Shown here piece after piece: positions 8,966 to 16,664 of a stretch of DNA of 64,000 nucleotides. The notes below the pieces were generated by a model, which saw only the letters and a program-made list of their open reading frames with translations, was not told where the DNA came from and did not search any database. Numbering within the stretch: position 1 is the stretch's first letter; the number at the start of each line of letters is the position of its first letter. Position numbers and translations under genes: made by a program. The stretch comes from Methanolobus psychrophilus R15 (GTDB taxonomy: Archaea > Halobacteriota > Methanosarcinia > Methanosarcinales > Methanosarcinaceae). Where the stretch lies: positions 2,344,042 to 2,408,041 of the forward strand of contig CP003083.1 in NCBI GenBank assembly GCA_000306725.1. The letters are read 5' to 3'.

Positions 8966-9058
8966 AAGATGTTTCTATTCGCTTTGGCTTAACAGCATCT
9001 CTGAAAGTAGTTTATAGAATATTAACCTTTCGTTAAATAATGGAAGGGTATGTTTGTT

Positions 9059-10297
9059 TCAGGCAAACATACCGTGGGGGATATTGTTCTCTTCTTCCGA
9101 GACTACCTTGTCGTAGGCATCAGTAAGATCCCTCATGGTTATCTCTGTACCACGTCTTCTAAGGACGAACATGCCGGCTTCCTTTGTGATCACCTTGATG
9201 TCGGCGCCACTAAGGCTGGCAGTCATTTTGGCGATACTCTCAATGTCTACGTCCGGGGCAAGTTTCATCTTGCGGGTGTGTATCTTGAATATCTCTGTGC
9301 GGCCTTTTTCATCGGGTAGCGGGACCTCTATCACTCGGTCAAAACGTCCCGGACGCAGCAATGCTGGATCAAGCAGGTCTATGCGGTTAGTTGCGGCAAT
9401 GATCTTCACGTTGTTTGTTGCATCAAAGCCATCCATCTCCGCAAGCAACTGCAGCATGGTACGGTTGACCTCTGCCGAGCCTGTCGTGCCATCATGTGTG
9501 CGCATGCCGCCTACTGCATCGATCTCGTCAATGAACAGGATGGTAGGTGCTTTGTCGCGGGCCATCTGGAACACGTCCTTGACAAGCCGCGCACCTTCTC
9601 CTACAAACTTCTGAATGAGGTCTGAACCGGACATGCGTATGAAGGTTGCCTGCGCGCGGGATGCAACAGCCTTTGCGATAAGTGTTTTACCTGTACCTGG
9701 GGCACCGTAGAGCAATACTCCTGTGGGTGGCTCGATACCTATGCGCTCAAAGAGCTCGGGTTCTGTCAGTGGTAATTCCACGGATTCAATTACCTCTTTA
9801 AGTACATCATCAAGCCCGCCTATCATATCATAATCTATTCCGGGTGATGTGATGAGCTCCATGACCTGCGCGCGAACATCGGCAGCCCTGCTTATTATAG
9901 ATACTATGGAAAATGCAGCATTGACACAGACTCTCATTCCTGCCTGTATCTCGCCCTGGAAATGAGTTGGGATCTTAGTCACAACTTCTTGGTTGTTCCC
10001 ATGCTGCCTTATGAGTGCCATGTCCTTTTCGACTTCCATGACACTCGCAATGAACAGGGGCGGCCTTGTCAGCTGCTCTATCTGTTTTTTGAGCTTACTG
10101 GATTCGTCGAGATAAGTGTTCGCCATCATGCTTGCCTCAAGGAGTTTTGCACGCATGTTCTCGTTATTGACCTTTAGTATCTCGATCTCCTGCAGTAATG
10201 ACTCTACATCCTTTTTGTTAACATCATCTGGCTCACACTGAGTAGCCAGCTTTGGATTCTTAGTGTCAGCCGGTGATTCGGCACTACTGTTAGACAT
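9059..10297 (-). CDS. pan: Proteasome-activating nucleotidase (PAN)
   Basis: A 412-residue AAA+ ATPase that unfolds proteins and feeds them to the 20S proteasome. An N-terminal coiled coil (about residues 25-75) is followed by the OB domain and the AAA module with Walker A (GAPGTGKT, near 205), Walker B (ILFIDEIDAVGG), sensor 1 (AATNRID) and the arginine-finger region (LLRPGRFDR). The C-terminus ends in MFA, a relaxed HbYX-type docking tail with Phe in place of Tyr. The gene stands alone, with a 550-base AT-rich region upstream. Confidence 0.95.
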   Translation of the reverse strand: MSNSSAESPADTKNPKLATQCEPDDVNKKDVESLLQEIEILKVNNENMRAKLLEASMMANTYLDESSKLKKQIEQLTRPPLFIASVMEVEKDMALIRQHGNNQEVVTKIPTHFQGEIQAGMRVCVNAAFSIVSIISRAADVRAQVMELITSPGIDYDMIGGLDDVLKEVIESVELPLTEPELFERIGIEPPTGVLLYGAPGTGKTLIAKAVASRAQATFIRMSGSDLIQKFVGEGARLVKDVFQMARDKAPTILFIDEIDAVGGMRTHDGTTGSAEVNRTMLQLLAEMDGFDATNNVKIIAATNRIDLLDPALLRPGRFDRVIEVPLPDEKGRTEIFKIHTRKMKLAPDVDIESIAKMTASLSGADIKVITKEAGMFVLRRRGTEITMRDLTDAYDKVVSEEENNIPHGMFA

Positions 10298-10734
10298 AGG
10301 GGCATACTATACGCACCATCTAATATAAACTCAACTATGGGTAACCTATAAACAAGGCCGCGTGGATTTGTAACAAATCGGGCACATGCAAAGAAAGCTC
10401 ATCAGAATCTGGGGGGATTGTAGCTCATCTTTATCAGATCTTGCTGTTCACTTGAAACACTGTTTTTGGCAGTATTTCTCTATTACACTGCATTTTAAAG
10501 TCCAATGGAGCTTTATTCTCAAAATAATAACTTGAATGCTGTATTTGCGTAGTTAACTCTCTCATTAATGCTCCTATTGGACAAAAAAGAAATATTTATC
10601 TAGCATGAATTGCAGTTATTATATTGTTGATAGAAGGATTTGGCTGTATTAATCTCTTCAATATATGAAAGAAGGAATAATATGCCTTTAATTCTCCTTA
10701 AAACAAATGAGCACTGAAATAAAAGAAAAGATTT

Positions 10735-10746
10735 ATATATTATTAC
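10735..10746 (+). promoter_or_regulatory. TATA-like element of the Q-rich gene
   Basis: TTTATATATTAT is the strongest TATA-like match upstream of the glutamine-rich protein gene. It would place transcription about 75-145 bases before the candidate starts, leaving a leader that contains the duplicated segment. Confidence 0.4.
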
Positions 10747-10830
10747 CGCCATTTAAGTAATTGCAAGGCACAACGCAACAAAGTGTTCCGGATGTGTTAA
10801 CGCAAAAACATATCAAGATTAAACGAGCAA

Positions 10831-10887
10831 CCATTATCTGAGGGGATAAATGGTTTGTGAATCCATTATATCTGAGGGGATGAATGG
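10831..10887 (+). repeat. Direct repeat containing a ribosome-site/start-like segment
   Basis: CCATTAT-CTGAGGGGAT-AAATGG at 10831-10853 recurs as CCATTATATCTGAGGGGATGAATGG at 10863-10887, with a two-base insertion. Each copy contains GAGGGG followed closely by an in-frame ATG (10850 and 10880). It looks like a short tandem duplication of a translation-initiation region. Confidence 0.55.
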
Positions 10888-10909
10888 ATCTGCAACAAGA
10901 GGCAAAAAG

Positions 10910-11782
10910 ATGAAGGTTCGGCTTGAGATCATCGATGAAGATGGCATTGAGAGCACAAATGTCGAGTTTGGCGGGAAGCACTGGAAACGGTGTCTTCTTG
11001 CATTCATTGACTCTATCGAGGACGCGAACCCAAAACACACCGAACCTTCGTCTGCTTACTCACACACTAATGTTACTTCTAATCCTGTTAATTACAATGG
11101 TGTTCCGGGCTCACAACCTACTAATGTTCATGATCATGCCCAGCAGCCTGTAATGGCACAGCCGTTTATGCAACAGCAACAGGCTATGCAGCAGCAGGCT
11201 TTCTTCCAGCAGCAAGCTCAGCAACAGGCCCAATACCAACAGCAGCAGCCATCGCCTTATCAGCAGCAGTCTCAATATTATCTACCTCCTGCGGTGGCCC
11301 CGTATTATTACTATGGACAGCCGGCTCAGAATATATCCTCTAGCAACCCCCAACAACCACTCCACTATCCACCAGTCCAGCCGGCTGCTCCGGAGGTAAT
11401 GCCTGTCAGGCAGCAGGACGCTCATAACAACAGTGTCCGGCAGCGTGTAGGGCGCACCGCAAGCTTGCAGGAACGTATGAACGATTCTTCTCTTACTATC
11501 AACGAGAGGCTTGAGCTTTTCCTGAAGTATGAGTATCCTCGTGTCTGGTTCTCCTCGCAGGACGTCCAGCAGCACTACGAGCAGATATACGGCACGATAA
11601 AACAGAGCACGGTTTCGACCTACCTCTCAAGGATGTTCCAGAAAAACATGCTGGAGCGTCGTGGCAACAGGACTCAGCGGGAATATAAATACCTCGGTGG
11701 CGAGATCAGCAGTCCGCGTCAGCCGGTTCCTGCTCAGGCAGGTGTTCCGCAGTTTCACAGGAACTCCATGGAATATGGTTAA
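10910..11782 (+). CDS. Glutamine-rich protein with C-terminal winged-helix-like domain
   Basis: Not a family I recognise. From the start at 10910 (AGAGG seven bases upstream) the product has 290 residues; in-frame ATGs at 10850 and 10880 would add 20 or 10. Three parts are visible. A compact N-terminal segment (about 40 residues, MKVRLEIIDEDG...) comes first. A central low-complexity linker rich in Gln, Pro and Tyr follows (about residues 75-185; dense QQQ runs at nucleotides 11160-11275). A basic C-terminal segment (about 205-270) contains SSQDVQQHYEQIYG, STVSTYLSRMFQKNMLERRG and REYKYLG, a plausible winged helix-turn-helix. DNA binding is inferred, not shown. The Q-rich tract resembles prion-like regions that drive assembly in eukaryotic regulators. 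Confidence 0.75.
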   Translation: MKVRLEIIDEDGIESTNVEFGGKHWKRCLLAFIDSIEDANPKHTEPSSAYSHTNVTSNPVNYNGVPGSQPTNVHDHAQQPVMAQPFMQQQQAMQQQAFFQQQAQQQAQYQQQQPSPYQQQSQYYLPPAVAPYYYYGQPAQNISSSNPQQPLHYPPVQPAAPEVMPVRQQDAHNNSVRQRVGRTASLQERMNDSSLTINERLELFLKYEYPRVWFSSQDVQQHYEQIYGTIKQSTVSTYLSRMFQKNMLERRGNRTQREYKYLGGEISSPRQPVPAQAGVPQFHRNSMEYG

Positions 11783-11807
11783 GTCCAACGGCAACGTATC
11801 CTGAACT

Positions 11808-12047
11808 ATGAGATTTTTTCAAAATGCCCTCAAAACCGGCATTATTTTACTATTCATCGGTTTTATACTTGTTTTCCTGGGCACACTATTCTCTTCAGGT
11901 GAAAGCAATAGTGGTTTCGGAGGCCTTATTCTTATTGGCCCGATACCGATAGCCTTTGGCTCCTCTCCCGCAATAACTTCTACTATGCTGTGGGCAGGTG
12001 TTGTGCTAGCATTTGTTTATCTCTTCATGTACAGGAGAGTTCGATAA
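11808..12047 (+). CDS. TIGR00304-type (DUF131) small membrane protein
   Basis: A 79-residue membrane protein with two hydrophobic helices (about residues 9-29 and 57-74) flanking a Gly-rich loop containing GGLILIGPIPIAFGS, the signature of the DUF131/TIGR00304 family found in many archaea. The function is unknown. Its TAA overlaps the ATG of the next gene by one base (TAATG), and that neighbour belongs to the same family, so this is a paralogous, translationally coupled pair. Confidence 0.75.
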   Translation: MRFFQNALKTGIILLFIGFILVFLGTLFSSGESNSGFGGLILIGPIPIAFGSSPAITSTMLWAGVVLAFVYLFMYRRVR

Positions 12048-12349
12048 TGTCTTTGCTTATCTATGCAGGTATATCCCTTATATTCCTGGGATTCTTTCTT
12101 ATTGTCATAGGAAGTATCGGCTCCTTTATGGGGGATATTTTTGGCAAAGGAAACCTTAAAACAGAAGAATCCGGGACAGATGGATCTAAAACCCATGTAA
12201 GGGGCGGTGGCATCATAATGATTGGCCCTGTCCCTATAATCGTAGGCTCTGACCGTGCAAGCGTAAAGACTCTCATAATGCTTGCCATAGTTCTGATAAC
12301 AATATATTTCGTGTTTTCTTCCCTGTTACCTTTCATGTCAACCAGATGA
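12047..12349 (+). CDS. TIGR00304-type (DUF131) small membrane protein, paralogue
   Basis: A 100-residue protein with two hydrophobic helices (about 4-29 and 78-95) around a hydrophilic loop that ends in GGGIIMIGPVPIIVGSD, the same signature as its upstream neighbour. The start at 12047 was chosen because it overlaps the upstream stop (TAATG); the frame stays open further upstream without a ribosome site. The function is unknown. The larger loop suggests a different partner from the shorter paralogue. Confidence 0.75.
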   Translation: MSLLIYAGISLIFLGFFLIVIGSIGSFMGDIFGKGNLKTEESGTDGSKTHVRGGGIIMIGPVPIIVGSDRASVKTLIMLAIVLITIYFVFSSLLPFMSTR

Positions 12350-12360
12350 TATGTTGTGGT

Positions 12361-12419
12361 GAGCATGTGATCGTGTTGGCCTGTTATATGTATGACAGGG
12401 AGGTGGAATAAACATGCTC
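12361..12419 (+). repeat. Nested inverted repeat upstream of uvrB
   Basis: GAGCATGT (12361-12368) pairs with ACATGCTC (12412-12419), and inside it CCTGT (12380-12384) pairs with ACAGG (12395-12399). The structure lies after the TIGR00304 pair and before the uvrB TATA element. It may be a 3' hairpin of the upstream transcript or an operator for uvrB. Confidence 0.35.
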
Positions 12420-12435
12420 TTCCTTTGTGAACATG

Positions 12436-12441
12436 TTTATA
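12436..12441 (+). promoter_or_regulatory. TATA element of uvrB, implying a leaderless transcript
   Basis: TTTATA lies 26-31 bases before the uvrB ATG at 12467. With normal archaeal spacing, transcription would start at or within a few bases of the ATG. No ribosome site is present, consistent with a leaderless mRNA. Confidence 0.5.
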
Positions 12442-12466
12442 CAGGTTCAGTCCAATATTACATTTA

Positions 12467-14449
12467 ATGCGCCAGTTCAAACTTGTGTCCGACTACGAAC
12501 CAAAGGGTGACCAGCCCAAAGCTATAGCCCAGCTGACAGAGGGTATCCGGAAAAACATGAGGCAACAGACCTTGCTGGGTGTTACGGGATCCGGCAAGAC
12601 CTTCACAGTGGCAAATGTTATCCAGAACGTGCAGATGCCTACACTTGTGATAGCACACAACAAGACGCTTGCAGCACAACTTTATTCCGAGTTCAGGGAG
12701 TTCTTTCCGGACAATGCTGTGGAGTATTTTGTGAGTTATTATGATTACTACCAGCCTGAGGCCTATATACCCACTACGGATACCTATATTGAAAAGGATG
12801 CTTCCATCAATGAGGAGATAGACAGGCTGCGCCTCTCAGCGACAAGATCACTGCTTGAGCGCCGTGATGTGATCGTTGTATCCAGTGTGTCCTGTATCTA
12901 CAACCTGGGTTCTCCCGAAGAATGGCGTAAGATGTCAGTCTTGCTGACCGTGGGAGATGAACTTGACAGGGCGTCCCTCTTTGAGGATCTAATCAACATA
13001 CAGTATGAGCGCAACGACATTGAATTCACGCAGGGTAAGTTCCGCTCCAGGGGGGACACTATTGAAGTATATCCCGCTCAGGAGCGCCAGGGTATCCGTA
13101 TCGAACTCTTTGGTGATGAGATTGACCGCATAGCTTACTTTGATCCTGTTAGCGGGAAAGTGCTCCATGAACTAAGGCCGGGCGAGAGTACCATGATTTA
13201 TCCTGCCAAGCACTTCGTCATGTCCGAGGAGCACATGGCCGGTGCGCTGGAATCAATCGAGGCTGAGCTTGAGGCTGAATTGCCCCGGCTCAAGTCCCAG
13301 AACAAGCTGCTTGAAGCACAAAGGCTTGAGCAGCGCACCAGGTTTGACCTGGAAATGATACGGGAACTCGGATACTGCAGTGGTATAGAGAACTACTCAC
13401 GTCACTTTGACGGAAGAAAACCCGGAGAGCCCCCTTCTTCCCTGTTGAATTTCTTCCCGGAAGATTACATGGTCGTCATTGATGAATCCCATGTCACCAT
13501 CCCGCAGGTAAGGGGTATGCACAACGGTGACCGCGCAAGGAAGGAGTCTCTCATTTCCTACGGCTTCCGTCTGCCTTCTGCGTATGATAACCGTCCCCTG
13601 CGATATGACGAGTTCGAAAGGCAGCTTAACTATGTCCTTTACGTATCCGCCACACCTGCCGAATATGAGATTCAGAGAAGCGGCGCCGTTGTGGAGCAGA
13701 TCATCCGTCCGACGGGCCTTGTTGATCCGGAAATCCTTGTACGGCCTGTTGAGAATCAGGTAGATGACCTTATAAGTGAGGTGCGCAAAGTGACTGCCGC
13801 AGGCTATCGGACACTTGTGACGACTCTCACGAAAAGGATGGCTGAAGACCTTACCGATTATCTTGTAGAACTGGGCATCAGGGTGCGGTACATGCATTCG
13901 GATATCGATACTCTCCAGAGGGCTGAAATAGTCCGTGACCTTCGAAAGGGTGAGTTCGATGTGCTTGTAGGCATAAACCTGTTGCGTGAGGGGCTGGATA
14001 TTCCGGAGGTGGCCTTCGTTGCAATTCTTGATGCCGATAAGGAAGGTTTCCTGCGCTCGGAACGCTCTCTTATTCAGACCATCGGGCGTGCATCAAGGAA
14101 CGTGAACGGCCATGTGATACTGTATGCCGACAAGATGACAGGTTCCATGGAGCGTGCAATAAGTGAGACCGACAGGCGCCGCAAGATCCAGGTGGCATTC
14201 AATGAGAAGCACGGTATCACGCCGAAATCCATTCAGAAGGCCCTGCAGAAAGAGCTGGTGGAGCACAGGGAATATCCCGAGGGTTCCGAACTCATGACGA
14301 TTGCAGAAGACCTATCTTCAGTGGAGCTCTCGGATATGATAATAGACCTTGAGTCCGAAATGCACCTGGCTGCCAGGAACCTTGAGTTCGAAAAAGCAGC
14401 CGAGCTTCGCGACAAGATAAAAGAACTGCGTGAGGGCTATGCGATATGA
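12467..14449 (+). CDS. uvrB: Excinuclease ABC subunit UvrB
   Basis: A 660-residue nucleotide excision repair helicase, full length for the family. UvrB receives damaged DNA from UvrA and positions UvrC. Visible features are Walker A ([10 protein letters not shown], residues 38-47), the beta-hairpin region with [12 protein letters not shown], the DEAD-like VIDESHVT, motif VI ([12 protein letters not shown]), and a C-terminal UvrC-binding UVR motif ([16 protein letters not shown]). uvrA and uvrC are not in the window. Bacterial-type Uvr proteins in methanogens are generally viewed as acquired from bacteria. The ATG follows a TATA element by about 26 bases. Confidence 0.97.
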   Translation: MRQFKLVSDYEPKGDQPKAIAQLTEGIRKNMRQQTLLGVTGSGKTFTVANVIQNVQMPTLVIAHNKTLAAQLYSEFREFFPDNAVEYFVSYYDYYQPEAYIPTTDTYIEKDASINEEIDRLRLSATRSLLERRDVIVVSSVSCIYNLGSPEEWRKMSVLLTVGDELDRASLFEDLINIQYERNDIEFTQGKFRSRGDTIEVYPAQERQGIRIELFGDEIDRIAYFDPVSGKVLHELRPGESTMIYPAKHFVMSEEHMAGALESIEAELEAELPRLKSQNKLLEAQRLEQRTRFDLEMIRELGYCSGIENYSRHFDGRKPGEPPSSLLNFFPEDYMVVIDESHVTIPQVRGMHNGDRARKESLISYGFRLPSAYDNRPLRYDEFERQLNYVLYVSATPAEYEIQRSGAVVEQIIRPTGLVDPEILVRPVENQVDDLISEVRKVTAAGYRTLVTTLTKRMAEDLTDYLVELGIRVRYMHSDIDTLQRAEIVRDLRKGEFDVLVGINLLREGLDIPEVAFVAILDADKEGFLRSERSLIQTIGRASRNVNGHVILYADKMTGSMERAISETDRRRKIQVAFNEKHGITPKSIQKALQKELVEHREYPEGSELMTIAEDLSSVELSDMIIDLESEMHLAARNLEFEKAAELRDKIKELREGYAI

Positions 14450-14458
14450 TTGCCACTC

Positions 14459-15460
14459 TCATCTCCTGAGTATGCGCCGCATCCTGCCCTTTGGCTTGCC
14501 GGGAGTACCCTCATCGTCCCTGATACCTTTTCCGGTGTAATGCAGAAAGACATCATCAAGTGTTGGCTTGTGCAGGCTGACGGACTCTATCGTGAGACCA
14601 AGTTGTGCGGTGGTTCCCAGAATATCCGGTATCTCACGCTCTCCGTTGGCGGCGGTGATGCGCACCAGGTTTTCAGAGGTGGAGATGGTATTTACTCCGG
14701 GGCGAGTGCTGAACTGTTCAGCTAGTGCGCTTGCTTCAGATTCTGAAGTGAGGCCGAGTGTGATGATATCCCCGCCCAGGGATGACTTTAGCTCATACGG
14801 GGTGCCAATGGTTATTATCCTGCCATGGTCGATGATGGCTATCCTGTTGCAGAGCTTGTCGGCCTCTTCCATGTAGTGGGTGGTGAGCACCATGGTAATA
14901 TTCTTATCCCGGTTCAGCTCCCGGATGTACTCCCATATATGGTTCCTTGTCTGGGGGTCAAGCCCGATGGTCGGCTCGTCCAGGAAGAGCAAGTTTGGGT
15001 AATGCATCAGCCCCCGGGCTATCTCCAGGCGGCGCATCATCCCGCCTGAGTACTTCTGAACTATCTCATTTTCCCACTTTGACAGCTCCACCAGTTCCAG
15101 AACCTCTTTCATTCTTTCAGAGCGTTGTTTCTTATTGAGGCCGTAGAGCCTGCCATGCAGATCCAGATTCTCCCTGCCGGTCAGTTTCTGGTCAAGGGTC
15201 GTTTCCTGGAATACCACGCCTATGGACTGGCGGACCTTGGTGGGATTCCTGCTGATGTCATACCCCCACACAGTAGCTATGCCCGATGTGGGTCTGAGCA
15301 TTGTGGAGAGCATGGATATAAGGGTGGACTTGCCTGCCCCGTTGGGACCCAGAAGCCCGAAAAGCTCCCCCTTCTCGACAGTGATGTCGATATTGTTCAC
15401 TGCCGTCAGGTTATCATACTGCTTGGTTATTCTCTCTGTGTGGATTGCGGCGTCGCTCAT
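14459..15460 (-). CDS. ABC transporter ATP-binding protein, DrrA/CcmA-like export type, no permease nearby
   Basis: A 333-residue cytoplasmic ATPase of the daunorubicin-resistance (DrrA) class. It has Walker A (GPNGAGKST, about 38-46), the Q-loop in IGVVFQETTLDQ, signature YSGGMMRRLE (about 138-147), Walker B (LLFLDEPTIGLD), and a DUF4162-like C-terminal domain (about 225-310) typical of DrrA. Its permease partner would normally be the next gene, but the downstream neighbour is convergent uvrB, nine bases away, and upstream is tRNA-Gly. The permease must be elsewhere or lost. The substrate is unknown. Confidence 0.88.
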   Translation of the reverse strand: MSDAAIHTERITKQYDNLTAVNNIDITVEKGELFGLLGPNGAGKSTLISMLSTMLRPTSGIATVWGYDISRNPTKVRQSIGVVFQETTLDQKLTGRENLDLHGRLYGLNKKQRSERMKEVLELVELSKWENEIVQKYSGGMMRRLEIARGLMHYPNLLFLDEPTIGLDPQTRNHIWEYIRELNRDKNITMVLTTHYMEEADKLCNRIAIIDHGRIITIGTPYELKSSLGGDIITLGLTSESEASALAEQFSTRPGVNTISTSENLVRITAANGEREIPDILGTTAQLGLTIESVSLHKPTLDDVFLHYTGKGIRDDEGTPGKPKGRMRRILRR

Positions 15461-15560
15461 TCTTACCTCTGAAATAATGGCTTACCGTTCAAATATACTT
15501 ATGTATTCGGCGCTGGGCGAAAATGTTATATTCAAAAACCCCCTCTATGGGTTGCAATTT

Positions 15561-15632
15561 GCGCCGATGGTCTAGCGGCTATGACTGGGGCCTTCCAAGC
15601 CCTAAACCCGGGTTCGAATCCCGGTTGGCGCA
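15561..15632 (+). tRNA. tRNA-Gly (anticodon TCC)
   Basis: A 72-nt tRNA with a 7-bp acceptor stem (GCGCCGA with TTGGCGC, containing a G-T pair) and discriminator A. The anticodon loop is CTTCCAA, giving anticodon TCC, and the T loop is GGTTCGAATCC. CCA is not encoded. Confidence 0.95.
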
Positions 15633-16064
15633 TTTATCCATTCTTCTTTTCACTACTAAATTTTAATGCAGTCTTTGATATGGTTTTTCACTTAAAAATG
15701 CTCCCGCGTTTAGTCATACCTATGTATGGTTGGCATTGAAGCTCATGAAATGTAGCGGGGGCCGCCACCCCCACTACAGCCGCGCCCCGATAGGACGAGG
15801 TCAACAGGACAGGGGGTGTGGAGGGCTTGGGGTACGAATGCGCGAGGGCACAATCAGGCCATGTCCTGCGGACATGACCGGGTTAACATCAATACAGGCT
15901 GCAAACAAAGTCAGGCCACTTAACTTAAGCGCAATCCTGCAGGCCGGTTTAGATGAGATCCTGAAAAAAGAAGGGTATTAATTCACTCATGACGAGCGCG
16001 GAATAGAAACGATTAAATAATGTTAAATAGGTTTATTAAACATTAATTAATAGGAGTGAAACCA
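15633..16064. other. Intergenic region between tRNA-Gly and the toxin-antitoxin pair
   Basis: About 430 bases without a convincing intact gene. The middle (15751-15876) is strikingly GC-rich and hairpin-forming (listed separately). The part from about 15900 to 15981 keeps an open frame ending LNLSAILQAGLDEILKKEGY, which resembles the C-terminal helix of a ribbon-helix-helix antitoxin. It may be a relic of an older toxin-antitoxin gene. Confidence 0.5.
15751..15876. other. GC-rich segment with three predicted hairpins, candidate structured RNA
   Basis: Three helices can be drawn directly. TGTAGCGGGGG (15751-15761) pairs with CCCCCACTACA (15768-15778) around a six-base loop. CGCGCCCC (15781-15788) pairs with GGGGTGTG (15813-15820) using two G-U pairs. 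CATGTCC (15860-15866) pairs with GGACATG (15870-15876) around TGC. Composition is clearly more GC-rich than the flanks. It starts about 120 bases after tRNA-Gly. It matches no RNA family I recognise; a mobile palindromic element or the relic of a gene are alternatives. Strand is undetermined, though the G-U pairs favour a plus-strand RNA. Confidence 0.35.
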
Positions 16065-16283
16065 ATGGTATTAAAGACGTTTAATGTGGATGAAGAGACA
16101 TATAATGAATTCTCTGCCATGTGCAAATCCCATGGAATGAGTATGAGCAAACAGATACAGATGTTCATGGAGAGTATAATATCCCAGGAACCAAAAGCAA
16201 AGCAGAAATATCTAGAAAAACTCGACGAAATCAGAAAAGGAAAATTTGTCAATGTGAATGATTTTTCTGAAAGGTATGGGTAA
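16065..16283 (+). CDS. Ribbon-helix-helix-type antitoxin of a RelE-type pair
   Basis: A 72-residue protein. The start at 16065 follows AGGAG by about eight bases; the GTG nine bases earlier overlaps that ribosome site and is unlikely. The N-terminal MVLKTFNVDEETYNEFSAMC followed by SMSKQIQMFMESI fits a ribbon-helix-helix DNA-binding domain. The charged C-terminal half would wrap the toxin. The toxin gene begins five bases downstream. Antitoxins of this type neutralise the toxin and repress their own operon. Confidence 0.75.
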   Translation: MVLKTFNVDEETYNEFSAMCKSHGMSMSKQIQMFMESIISQEPKAKQKYLEKLDEIRKGKFVNVNDFSERYG

Positions 16284-16288
16284 AAACA

Positions 16289-16552
16289 ATGGAGTATGGT
16301 GTTGTTGTATCGGAAATTGCCGATAAAAAGTTTATAAAACTTGCTAAAAAGAATCCTAAACAGATGAGCATCATCGGCAAAAAGATTCAACAGGTCCTCC
16401 AGAACCCATATCATTTTAAGCCGTTACGTGGCGATTTGCACGGCGCAAGAAGAGTGCATATTGACTCTTCATTTGTACTGATCTATGAAATAGATGAGGA
16501 TAACAAAGCAATCAGAATACTTGACTATGATCACCACGACGTGATTTATTGA
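16289..16552 (+). CDS. RelE/YafQ-type mRNA interferase toxin
   Basis: An 87-residue basic protein with the RelE/ParE-superfamily pattern: helical N-terminus (DKKFIKLAKKNPKQMSIIGK), NPYHFKPLRGDLHGARRVHI, and a C-terminal strand ending LDYDHHDVIY. Members with this tail (YafQ/RelE-StbE group) cleave mRNA on the ribosome. The conserved Arg pair and the C-terminal His/Tyr positions look intact, so the toxin is probably functional. It is expressed from the antitoxin operon. Confidence 0.85.
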   Translation: MEYGVVVSEIADKKFIKLAKKNPKQMSIIGKKIQQVLQNPYHFKPLRGDLHGARRVHIDSSFVLIYEIDEDNKAIRILDYDHHDVIY

Positions 16553-16664
16553 CTGAATATTCTCTGGGAAACCATCACAAATCCGGGAACAATCCCCCCT
16601 TAACAAAGTGCTCGTTACCTCTGGCCTTATTCATATTCAGAAAATCCCGGATAATCATATTCAC

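Larger units (their letters stand above)
10298..10909. other. Non-coding region between pan and the Q-rich gene
   Basis: About 600 AT-rich bases with stops in all frames. They hold the divergent promoters of pan and the glutamine-rich gene and a duplicated ribosome-site-like segment at 10831-10887 (listed separately). No RNA gene or other reading frame is recognisable. Confidence 0.6.

Noticed and set aside
15730-15981. 83-codon plus-strand frame after tRNA-Gly
   Set aside because: Its first two thirds run through the hairpin-rich GC island and give an odd Gly/Arg/Cys-rich peptide; only the last 20 residues look antitoxin-like. Treated as a relic, not a gene.
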